From: an uncultured Lachnospiraceae bacterium
GTDB taxonomy: Bacteria; Bacillota; Clostridia; Lachnospirales; Lachnospiraceae
DNA: 49,221 bases
Assembly: GCA_910586715.1 (NCBI GenBank)
Contig: CAJUJG010000011.1
Coordinates: 18,320 to 67,540 of the forward strand
Direction of reading: 5' to 3'
Made by a program: the position numbers and the translations under genes
Part shown: in pieces, positions 42,325-49,221 of the stretch
Layout: each line of letters starts with the position of its first letter
Position numbering within the stretch: position 1 is the stretch's first letter
Notes under the pieces: generated by a model
Databases searched by the model: none
Seen by the model: the letters and a program-made list of their open reading frames with translations, nothing else
Told to the model about the DNA's origin: nothing

Positions 42325-43017
42325 TCACGGAATGATTTTATAGCCGCGTCCCCACACCGCCTTTAAATATCTTGGCTCCGCCGGATTGTACTCCAGTTTT
42401 TCCCGCAAATGCCGGATATGTACCGCCACAGTATTTTCCGTGCCATACGGATTGTCATGCCACACGGCGGCATAAATCTGCGAGGGCGAATACACCTTTC
42501 CCGGATTTTCCATCAAAAGCTTTAAAATGTCATATTCCGTCGGCGTCAGAGCCACAAGCTCCCCGTCCAAACGAACCTCCTTTGTACTGTCGTCCAGTTC
42601 AATTCCACCGATGACAAGCGTCTCCTCACCGCCCGCCTGAGCCGCGCCGCCAAGCTGCATATATCTTCTAAGCTGTGATTTCACCCGTGCCTGCAGCTCC
42701 ACCGGATTAAACGGCTTTGTCACGTAATCGTCCGCACCGATATTTAACCCCAAAACCTTATCCGTATCCTCACTCTTTGCCGTCAGCATAATCACCGGCA
42801 CGTTGCTCTTCTCCCGAAGCTTTACCATCGCCGTAATTCCGTCCATCACGGGCATCATCACATCCATCAGCACCAGGTGAATGTCCTTTTTTTCAATCAG
42901 CGCAAGCGCCTCCTCACCGTTATACGCCTCGTATACCTTATAACCCTCGCTTGTCAGATAAATTCGAAGCGCCGATACAATATCCCGTTCATCATCACAT
43001 ACCAGTATGTTGTACAT
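42325..43017 (-). CDS. OmpR/PhoB-family response regulator
   Basis: A 230-residue regulator. Receiver: acidic pair CDDERD, phospho-acceptor in LVLMDVMMPVMDG, Thr in VIMLTAKSED, Lys in YVTKPFNP. Winged-helix DNA-binding domain at the C-terminus (LTPTEYDILKLLMENPGKVYS, HIRHLREKLE, VWGRGYKI). First gene of a two-component operon with the kinase, with its own promoter and a two-hairpin leader. Target genes unknown. Confidence 0.96.
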   Translation of the reverse strand: MYNILVCDDERDIVSALRIYLTSEGYKVYEAYNGEEALALIEKKDIHLVLMDVMMPVMDGITAMVKLREKSNVPVIMLTAKSEDTDKVLGLNIGADDYVTKPFNPVELQARVKSQLRRYMQLGGAAQAGGEETLVIGGIELDDSTKEVRLDGELVALTPTEYDILKLLMENPGKVYSPSQIYAAVWHDNPYGTENTVAVHIRHLREKLEYNPAEPRYLKAVWGRGYKIIP

Positions 43018-43046
43018 TTTAATACCCCTGCTCCCTTTCGAAATCT

Positions 43047-43096
43047 GCGAATTTGTGCTTAAAGCACAAACTTGCCATGTAAAAATTCATTTTCAC
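43047..43096 (-). repeat. Two-hairpin leader module upstream of the response regulator
   Basis: On the minus strand hairpin 1 (43096-43079) is GTGAAAAT/ATTTTTAC; hairpin 2 (43075-43047) begins GCAAGTTTGTGCTTTAAGC and ends ACAAATTCGC. Ends 30 bases before the start codon. Confidence 0.75.
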
Positions 43097-43132
43097 ATTC
43101 CCATTTCGTTCTATTTTTGTAATTACTCTGTT

Positions 43133-43161
43133 AGTATAAACTATTTTGTTTTAAGTTCCAA
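43133..43161 (-). promoter_or_regulatory. Promoter of the two-component operon
   Basis: TTGGAA (43161-43156), 17 bp, TATACT (43138-43133) on the minus strand. Predicts a leader of about 110 nt that includes the hairpin module. Confidence 0.6.
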
Positions 43162-43206
43162 CTGGGGAAATGTTTAAGATTTTTTTAACATCATAAAAAA
43201 GACATG

Positions 43207-43240
43207 AAAAAAAGGCGCACCCTCTTGGAATACGCCTTCT
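43207..43240 (-). terminator. Terminator of pckA
   Basis: AAGGCG-TATTCC pairs with GGGTG-CGCCTT around a short loop, followed by seven U on the minus strand, about 34 bp past the pckA stop codon. Confidence 0.85.
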
Positions 43241-43273
43241 TCATCTAAATCAAATTTACTTCCATGCCAATAA

Positions 43274-44989
43274 TTAGCACTGCTCAACAAGCTTTTTCAA
43301 TGCTGCAAGCGCCTCATCCGGAAGCTTATCATAGCCCTCTTTCTTTGTCGCAAAGCCTTCCACTGCGTCAACACGGTTCTGCATAGCTGCCTTTAATGCA
43401 TCTGTGTATGCCTTATCGCCCATGTTCGGCTTGAAGTCTGCTGTCTTGCCTGACCAGTCATACATAATCTCGATGTCGTCAAAGTTGCCCCACTTCTCGA
43501 AGTTTGCCTTTCCTTCAACGATTGTCTCTAAGATACCTAATGTATCGGCGGGCTTAACCTTTGTGCCCATGAAATCGCCTGTGTTTACGATATAGCAGTC
43601 TACGTTCTTCTCCTCAACAAGCTTCTTGAACTTCTCGTAGTCATTTACAAGAGGATATGTTCTGAACGGATTAGCATAAGGAACGATTCTTAATGCGTTC
43701 AAATCTGTACCTGCCGCAACACGCTCTGCCGTAGAAGTCTTTGTTGCAAGTGTAGCACCCATAACAGATGCAAGCGCTGCACCCTTTAACTTCACTACAG
43801 GAGGAATGGTCGGGTCTTTCATAATCCAAAAGATTGCATTTACAGGAGCGTCAATCTTGTCTACACGGTTCGGAGACCATAATTTAGACTTGATTGCACG
43901 GCCGTTACCGTTTCTGATGTCCTCCGTAACAAGCTGAATCTTTCCATCCTCGTCAATTGTAGCCGAGCAGTTCTGAGCTGACAGTAAATACTCATTATCA
44001 GGACATCCTGTCGGATAATCCGCTGTCTTGTCAAAATACGTAGGCTCAAGAGCGATTGATGCACAAGTATCTGTATTGATGATAAACGCATCATCGTGAA
44101 GAACCTTAATGCCGCCAAATGCGTCATACTTTCCGGCATGCTTTGCGTGTGTCAGTGTTGACTTACCTGATCCTGAAAGTCCGTATACGGATGCAACAAA
44201 CTTCTTGCCGCCTTCAAGAGAGTATTCCTTCTGTCCGCCGTGGCATGATGCATAACCGTTTCTGTTTGCAAGCGCCCAAGCCATTGTAAGCGTACCCTTC
44301 TTGTGCTCTCCGAAGTATCTCATACCAAGAATTGCAGCGCAGTTCTCGTTTGTATCAAAATAGCAAAGTGTAAGCGGATCGCTCAGGCAGCTGTAATCCA
44401 CGTCGGGAGCGTCATGCGGAGCCCACTGCGGATCCGAGAAAATATAAATATCCGGCTCGTTTCCGTCTGCGATCGGTTTTGAATTCTTGTACATTTTTAC
44501 GTACTCGTCTGACATATACTGGAAGTTAAGCATCCAGTTGTAGAGAATATTCTCCTCTCCTTCCGGAATCAAAAGATGTGCCTTTGCCATAAACTCCGGA
44601 TCAAGACCGATAAAGCACTCTGCATGATACATGGTCTTCCATCTTGTCTCATAAACGGCATCCATTACAACCTTATCAAGCTTTGCATTGTCTACACCCG
44701 GCTCGCCCTTGATACGGCGTGCTGCTGCGTAACGTCCCGTAACCGCACCGTCGTTGAACAAAAGAACTCTTGAATCCTTCTCAAGACCGAATGTCTCACC
44801 GTCTTTAATCTTCATGTCTGTAACAACTGTTCCCGGTGAGTTCTTTGCCAACTCATAGGCTTCCTTTAAAGTATTAACCTTTACGACATTATTTCCGTAG
44901 AACGCTGCCTCAATGATAGAACGTGTCTTGGAAAATCCTACCTTACCGGCACCAATCTCAGAAATGGGATAATACGCTTTTGTTGACAT
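43274..44989 (-). CDS. pckA: Phosphoenolpyruvate carboxykinase (ATP)
   Basis: Interconverts oxaloacetate and PEP with ATP/ADP. 571 residues, slightly above the usual 530-540. The P-loop is GLSGSGKST (about 270), preceded by AWALANRNGYASCHGG and followed by kinase-2 VLHDDAFII; ATP-form features include AERVAAGTDLNALRIVPYANPFRTYP. In gut Clostridia it usually runs toward oxaloacetate, conserving ATP. Strong promoter upstream, own terminator downstream: monocistronic. Codon use appears more optimised than neighbours (frequent CTT/ATC/AAG on coding strand), suggesting high expression. Confidence 0.96.
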   Translation of the reverse strand: MSTKAYYPISEIGAGKVGFSKTRSIIEAAFYGNNVVKVNTLKEAYELAKNSPGTVVTDMKIKDGETFGLEKDSRVLLFNDGAVTGRYAAARRIKGEPGVDNAKLDKVVMDAVYETRWKTMYHAECFIGLDPEFMAKAHLLIPEGEENILYNWMLNFQYMSDEYVKMYKNSKPIADGNEPDIYIFSDPQWAPHDAPDVDYSCLSDPLTLCYFDTNENCAAILGMRYFGEHKKGTLTMAWALANRNGYASCHGGQKEYSLEGGKKFVASVYGLSGSGKSTLTHAKHAGKYDAFGGIKVLHDDAFIINTDTCASIALEPTYFDKTADYPTGCPDNEYLLSAQNCSATIDEDGKIQLVTEDIRNGNGRAIKSKLWSPNRVDKIDAPVNAIFWIMKDPTIPPVVKLKGAALASVMGATLATKTSTAERVAAGTDLNALRIVPYANPFRTYPLVNDYEKFKKLVEEKNVDCYIVNTGDFMGTKVKPADTLGILETIVEGKANFEKWGNFDDIEIMYDWSGKTADFKPNMGDKAYTDALKAAMQNRVDAVEGFATKKEGYDKLPDEALAALKKLVEQC

Positions 44990-45034
44990 ATAAAATCCTC
45001 CTTAGAATTAATATTTTTGTAATTTACACTTCTG

Positions 45035-45063
45035 ATTATCTCAAATGCTTTATCAAAAGTCAA
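45035..45063 (-). promoter_or_regulatory. Promoter of pckA
   Basis: TTGACT (45063-45058), 17 bp, GATAAT (45040-45035) on the minus strand, about 45 bases before the start codon. Confidence 0.7.
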
Positions 45064-45176
45064 TAAAATAAACATAAACTTCTAACATAATTTTGTAACA
45101 GTTCCCACACTGCCAAAAACCGCGGAAAGTCCGCCAAATACAAAGCAAAACCTCCGCTTTATATCAGACCATAATG

Positions 45177-46943
45177 CTATATCGCACGCGTCGCCTGCCT
45201 TAACCGTTCGAGCTCTTCCCCTGCAAAATACGGAGACAGCTTTGCATAAACGGCTTCGTGATATGCATTAAGCTTTCTGATGTCGGACTCCTCCATATAG
45301 TTTGTATCTATGGCATCCAAATCAATGGGCACATATGTAAGATGCCGAAATCCCATAAACTGCCCGTATTCGTTTTTCTGCTCCTTTACAACCTCCACAA
45401 TATTTTCCGTGCGGATACCGTGACTGTTTGCAACATATATTCCCGGCTCGTCGGAAACAATCATGCCTTCCTCAAGTACCGTTTCTTTCTGTTTTGGCTT
45501 ATACTGCCATCGAATATCCTGAGGACCCTCGTGTACATTTAGGATATATCCGATGCCGTGTCCCGTACCGTGCTTATAATCAAGCCCGCAATCCCACAAA
45601 GGCTGCCTTGCAATCACATCAAGATTTCTTCCGGTACAGCCATACAGAAACTTCGCATCCGCAAGCCGGAGCATCGCACACGCCACTTTCGTAAAATGCA
45701 TCTTCTTTTCGTCCGTTACGGCTCCAAGTGCAATCGTTCTTGTCACGTCCGTCGTTGCGCCTCTGTATTGACCTCCTGAGTCAACCAAATAAAAACCCTC
45801 CGCCCGAATCGATGCGGAATGCTCTTTATCCGCGCTGTAATGCGCCATTGCGGCATTTGCTTCGTAAGCGCTGATTGTCCCAAACGACAGCTCCAAAAAA
45901 CCGTCGATTTCGGCACGCATGGCATCCAGCTTTTTTGCCGCCTGAAACTCATTCACCGGCGTTGTGCCCGCGTTCTCTTTCATCCAAAACAAAAACTTTG
46001 TGAGCACAACACTGTCCAGCAGATAATAATTTCTGATATGCTCTAGCTCAACAGGCGTCTTTACCGCCTTTAGCAGCGTCGTCGGATTTTCCAAATCAAC
46101 CGACGCACCTCTTTTTTCAATGCACTTATATAACAGGTAATTAATATCCTCTTTCGCATACCATATCTTTCCCGTTATCTCGCAATGCTCCAAAAAATAT
46201 GTAAATTCCGAATAGCTTTTAATTACAACGTTGTTTTCGTTAAAATACTGTTTTGCCTCCTCTGTGAGCGCCTCCTCCTGCAAAAACAGCACCGCGCTGT
46301 CCCTTGACACAAACGTATAGGAAAGCGCTACCGGATTGCAGTCCACATCATTGGCACGAATATTGTAAAGCCACATAATGTCGTCAAGCTTCGACAAAAC
46401 CAAATGATGCGCATCCTGTTCCGCCATTTTTTCCCGCACGCGCGCAAGCTTCTCCAACACGCCCATACCGCAGTCCTTCTCCGGTACAATCCATACCTTT
46501 GTCGCAGGAAGCGGCGGTCTGTCACGCCAAACAGCATCTGCCACATCTTTGTCATAGGAGAGCGTAAAGCGTTTTTCCAGCTTTTTCCCGAATGCAGCGT
46601 CCATAACCCTTCCGTCAAACCCGACAACCTGTCCGTCTTTCACATTTTTCTCAAGATATTCCTCTATTGTAGGCACGTTCTCCTCCGCCATTTTGTACAG
46701 CGTTATCCCCGTGCCTTCAAGCTGTGACGCTGCCTGCACAAAATACCTGCCGTCCGTCCACAGCCCCGCCTCTTTTTCACTTACCACAAGCGTACCTGCC
46801 GAACCCGTAAAGCCGGAAAGAAAACCTCTCACTTTAAAGTAATCTCCCACGTACTCCGAATTGTGAAAATCCGCGGTCGGTACAATATAATAATCAATGC
46901 CTTCTTCTTTTAGGCGCTTTCTCAATTCCGCAATCTGTTCCAT
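45177..46943 (-). CDS. Aminopeptidase P family metalloprotease (Xaa-Pro, M24B)
   Basis: Removes N-terminal residues before proline. 588 residues: two creatinase-like N-terminal domains (YIVPTADFHNSEY, LSGFTGSAG) and an M24 domain with metal ligands in VDSGGQYRGATTDVTRT, GTGHGIGYILNVHEG, VSDEPGIY and IRTENIVEV. This three-domain form matches eukaryotic-type and clostridial aminopeptidase P rather than the 440-residue PepP. It starts one base after the upstream membrane-protein gene. A weak GC hairpin near 45120-45165 may terminate it. Confidence 0.93.
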   Translation of the reverse strand: MEQIAELRKRLKEEGIDYYIVPTADFHNSEYVGDYFKVRGFLSGFTGSAGTLVVSEKEAGLWTDGRYFVQAASQLEGTGITLYKMAEENVPTIEEYLEKNVKDGQVVGFDGRVMDAAFGKKLEKRFTLSYDKDVADAVWRDRPPLPATKVWIVPEKDCGMGVLEKLARVREKMAEQDAHHLVLSKLDDIMWLYNIRANDVDCNPVALSYTFVSRDSAVLFLQEEALTEEAKQYFNENNVVIKSYSEFTYFLEHCEITGKIWYAKEDINYLLYKCIEKRGASVDLENPTTLLKAVKTPVELEHIRNYYLLDSVVLTKFLFWMKENAGTTPVNEFQAAKKLDAMRAEIDGFLELSFGTISAYEANAAMAHYSADKEHSASIRAEGFYLVDSGGQYRGATTDVTRTIALGAVTDEKKMHFTKVACAMLRLADAKFLYGCTGRNLDVIARQPLWDCGLDYKHGTGHGIGYILNVHEGPQDIRWQYKPKQKETVLEEGMIVSDEPGIYVANSHGIRTENIVEVVKEQKNEYGQFMGFRHLTYVPIDLDAIDTNYMEESDIRKLNAYHEAVYAKLSPYFAGEELERLRQATRAI

Positions 46944-46944
46944 C

Positions 46945-47310
46945 TTATTTTCGCTCTCCTGTCTGTGTCTCTCCTACCAAATATTTCCGCTGCGCCCGCA
47001 TCAGCAGCGCACCATACCCGATAATAGCCACAACCTCCAACAGATTGATTGCCGTATCTGCCATAGGATACGATGCCAAAAGTTCAAGCGCGCCGACTGC
47101 ACCCGATACCAAAAGCAGCGCCCCTGTCGCAAAGGTAATCGGAAACGTTGCCTTGATAAAACCTTCCGGATTTTGCGCCCGCTCAATCGGAAAGTTTTTT
47201 CCGACCAGCATTTCGGGGATTTTTTTATTTCTTTTCATTTGTATTGCCCAGTACAGCATGTAAATTCCGCATGCCATAATGAGAATGTTTAATATCATAT
47301 CAAAACTCAT
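46945..47310 (-). CDS. Small membrane protein of unknown function
   Basis: A 121-residue protein with three likely membrane segments (DMILNILIMACGIYMLYWAI, a central one rich in Ala/Gly, and TAINLLEVVAIIGYGALL), Arg/Lys-rich loops and the motif MKRNKKIPEMLVGK. Such DUF-like proteins are frequent in Lachnospiraceae; no function recognised. Lies between thrC (34 bp) and the aminopeptidase gene (1 bp), so very likely in the same operon. Confidence 0.75.
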   Translation of the reverse strand: MSFDMILNILIMACGIYMLYWAIQMKRNKKIPEMLVGKNFPIERAQNPEGFIKATFPITFATGALLLVSGAVGALELLASYPMADTAINLLEVVAIIGYGALLMRAQRKYLVGETQTGERK

Positions 47311-47344
47311 TGATTGTTCCTCTCAACCGGCAATCACAAAACTT

Positions 47345-48832
47345 CTAAATTCCAAGAAATTTCATCACAACCGATTTCATCTCTTCCTTATCACATACCG
47401 TATCATGCAGAACCTTTGCCGTGCGGATCTCCTCAATCGCATTTGGCACACTTACATTTGCTAGCTTTGACAGCTCGTCAACAAGCGCAAAATCGTCCAT
47501 TGCGTCATATTTTTCGTCAATCGCATTCATAACGCTTCTTGTAAACTTAAATGGACTTGCCGTTGATGCCAAAACTGTTTTTGCGGCATCACCAGTCGCT
47601 TTCTGATATTTCTTTAACACGGCGGACGCCACCGCCGTATGTGTATCAATGACATAACCTGTCTTATCATATAATGCCTTGATCGTTTCCGCCGTCTCCT
47701 GTTCCGATGCGTAACCGCCGTAAAAATCCGCCATGTTTTCTTTCATGTCGGCAGTGATTTCATATTTTCCCTCTGTGGAAAGCGATTTCATCAACGCGGC
47801 ATTTTTTGCTGCATCCGCACCTGCCGTAATATAAATCAGACGCTCAAGATTGCTTGAAATCAAAATATCCATTGAAGGCGAGCTCGTAAGCACAAACTCC
47901 CTGTTTTTATCATATACGCCTGTCTCAAAAAAGTCATAACGCACTTTATTTTCATTGGAAGCGCAAATCAGCTTCGCAATCGGCACTCCCATGTGCTTCG
48001 CAAAATACGCCGCCAAAATATTGCCGAAATTTCCTGTAGGCACTGCAACATTAATCGTTTCGCCATCCGATATTTTTCCTTCTTTTAAAAGCTGTGCATA
48101 TGCATAGACATAATAAACCACCTGCGGTACAAGCCGTCCGATATTAATGGAATTGGCAGATGAAAACTGGAATCCTGCCTGATCCATCACACCCGCAAGC
48201 TCCTTATCACCGAAAATCTGCTTAACGCCCGTCTGCGCGTCATCAAAATTTCCCGTAATACCAACAACAAACGTATTATCGCCCTTCTGCGTCACCATCT
48301 GCTTTTCCTGAATGGGGCTTACGCCGTTTTTGGGATAAAAAACAATAATCCGCGTTCCTTTTACATCCGCAAATCCTGCAAGCGCCGCCTTTCCTGTATC
48401 ACCGCTGGTTGCCGTCAAGATGACAATTTCATTTTCCACGTGATTTTTCTTTGCCGACGTAATCAATAAATGCGGCAAAATGGAAAGCGCCATATCTTTA
48501 AATGCAATTGTCGCACCATGAAACAGCTCCAAATAATATATGCCGTCCGCCGTCACTAAGGGCGCAATCGCCTGCGTGTCGAACTTCGCATCATACGCCT
48601 TCTGAATGCAGTCCTTCAGCTCTTCCTGCGTAAAATCGGTAAAAAACAGCTTCATAACTTCATAAGCCGTCTCCTGATATGTCATTTTAGAAAGCTCCTC
48701 AAGACTTTTGTCAAGTACGGGTAACGACTCCGGAACAAATAATCCGCCATCGTCCGCAAGCCCTTTTAAAATCGCCTGCGATGCTGTAACCGGTTCTGCG
48801 CTGCTTCTTGTGCTTTTGTAAAGTAAATTCAT
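47345..48832 (-). CDS. thrC: Threonine synthase
   Basis: PLP enzyme converting O-phosphohomoserine to threonine; 495 residues, the longer threonine synthase form. The N-terminus is LYKSTRSSAEPVTASQAILKGL, the PLP lysine lies in HGATIAFKDMALSILPHL, and phosphate-binding residues are in ATSGDTGKAAL and PTGNFGNILAAYFAK. Promoter at 48892-48920. Homoserine kinase and dehydrogenase genes are not visible in the window. Confidence 0.96.
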   Translation of the reverse strand: MNLLYKSTRSSAEPVTASQAILKGLADDGGLFVPESLPVLDKSLEELSKMTYQETAYEVMKLFFTDFTQEELKDCIQKAYDAKFDTQAIAPLVTADGIYYLELFHGATIAFKDMALSILPHLLITSAKKNHVENEIVILTATSGDTGKAALAGFADVKGTRIIVFYPKNGVSPIQEKQMVTQKGDNTFVVGITGNFDDAQTGVKQIFGDKELAGVMDQAGFQFSSANSINIGRLVPQVVYYVYAYAQLLKEGKISDGETINVAVPTGNFGNILAAYFAKHMGVPIAKLICASNENKVRYDFFETGVYDKNREFVLTSSPSMDILISSNLERLIYITAGADAAKNAALMKSLSTEGKYEITADMKENMADFYGGYASEQETAETIKALYDKTGYVIDTHTAVASAVLKKYQKATGDAAKTVLASTASPFKFTRSVMNAIDEKYDAMDDFALVDELSKLANVSVPNAIEEIRTAKVLHDTVCDKEEMKSVVMKFLGI

Positions 48833-48891
48833 TTCATTTCTCCTCTAATCAATGTGTCGTTGGATTTTTCGTGCCAAAAAGCACTGCTTTA

Positions 48892-48920
48892 AGTATAGCA
48901 TAGTATTTTTTCAACTGCAA
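48892..48920 (-). promoter_or_regulatory. Candidate promoter of thrC
   Basis: TTGCAG (48920-48915), 17 bp, TATACT (48897-48892) on the minus strand; -10 strong, -35 weak. A short AT-rich leader follows. Confidence 0.5.
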
Positions 48921-48949
48921 TCATTCGTATAAAAATCATTTACCCCAAA

Positions 48950-49082
48950 GTAACAGTTCAGCCTTCGGCTTCCTGTTACGGACATCAAGCCATGCAAAAC
49001 CACTTCGTGGTGGCTTGGTGTATCTCAGCCACTATGCGTTCTTACGGACTTTGCAGCAAGTGCAAAGTCCTGGGCTGAACTA
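48950..49082 (-). other. Complex nested hairpin cluster upstream of thrC
   Basis: Outer arms AGTTCAGCC (about 48955) and GGCTGAACT (about 49082) enclose inner hairpins GGACTTTGCA/TGCAAAGTCC, CAAGCCA/TGGCTTG with CCACTTCGTGG, and a GTAACAG/CTGTTAC stem overlaps the outer 5' arm. The 281-bp gap holds nothing else obvious except the thrC promoter. It may terminate the upstream gene or be a mobile palindromic unit. Confidence 0.55.
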
Positions 49083-49113
49083 TTACACCTAAAATTCATC
49101 TGACAATAATTTG

Positions 49114-49221
49114 TTACCGCTTAAAAAAATCATGTCCGCCGTACGAAAACAAATATACCAAATTGGTGTCAAACCATTGCGCATTCTCGGGATTTGCATA
49201 TTTGCGCGCCATAAAAAACAA
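49114..49221 (-). CDS. 3' end of an unidentified gene (truncated by window edge)
   Basis: An open frame of 35 codons enters from the right edge and ends KRY-free at TAA 49114-49116, with last residues SYGGHDFFKR. Composition is protein-like (ARKYANPENAQWFDTN) and hydrophilic. An internal ATG at about 49212 follows the edge closely, so a short complete ORF cannot be excluded. Family not recognised. Confidence 0.4.
   Translation of the reverse strand: MFFMARKYANPENAQWFDTNLVYLFSYGGHDFFKR

Overview
The window looks like a chromosomal segment of a Gram-positive, spore-former-lineage Clostridia, most likely Lachnospiraceae. Supporting signs are strong Shine-Dalgarno sites before nearly every gene, Gram-positive lipoproteins, a T-box riboswitch on pheS, SpoIID-like and ComFB proteins, an ATP-type PEP carboxykinase, archaeal-type LeuC/LeuD relatives, and AhpC paired with a thioredoxin-reductase/AhpF-like enzyme. 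Intergenic DNA is AT-rich and full of hairpins. Almost all genes lie on the minus strand. No insertion sequence, CRISPR array or integrase was seen.

Layout, left to right. 1-2.7 kb: peroxide defence (AhpF-like flavoenzyme, partial, and AhpC), then DUF1905 and DUF2200 proteins. 3-7.2 kb: a ComFB-like gene (+), endonuclease III, and a hisS-aspS operon with its own promoter and structured leader. 7.4-12.2 kb: small conserved proteins, a lipoprotein, an RtcB RNA ligase, a 24-codon ORF behind a near-consensus promoter, a DUF3737 beta-helix protein, an iron-dependent glycerol-1-phosphate-type dehydrogenase and tRNA-Ala(CGC). 12.3-19 kb: a Uma2 protein, then an unusual operon made of a beta-propeller/solute-binding lipoprotein, two sugar-type ABC permeases and an HlyD-like adaptor with no ATPase. 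19-22 kb (+): a TauB/TauC-type ATPase and permease without a binding protein, and a low-molecular-weight phosphatase. 22-27.8 kb: an AAA+ ATPase of unknown job and two paralogous LeuCD-like dehydratase pairs with a lipoprotein gene between them. 27.9-31.7 kb: Ham1-type NTP pyrophosphatase, hotdog thioesterase (+), phenylacetate-CoA ligase, NUDIX hydrolase, PilZ protein. 31.7-36.8 kb: T-box-pheS-pheT-queA. 36.8-43.2 kb: YihY-like membrane protein, SpoIID-like protein, a probable 6S RNA, and a two-component system. 43.2-49.2 kb: pckA, a Xaa-Pro aminopeptidase, a small membrane protein, thrC, and the 3' end of an unidentified gene.

Most of the window is housekeeping: translation (hisS, aspS, pheST, queA, tRNA-Ala), nucleotide and DNA hygiene (nth, Ham1, NUDIX), amino-acid and central carbon metabolism (LeuCD-like enzymes, thrC, pckA, paaK). 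The most unusual parts are: (i) the propeller-SBP/MalFG/HlyD operon; (ii) the doubled aconitase-superfamily locus; (iii) a repeated two-hairpin leader module upstream of nth, hisS, pheT and the response regulator; (iv) three copies of a perfect 7-2-7 inverted repeat; (v) an excess of genes with an in-frame ATG exactly four codons before the likely start, overlapping the Shine-Dalgarno; and (vi) the promoter-24-codon-ORF-terminator unit at 9.8-10.06 kb.
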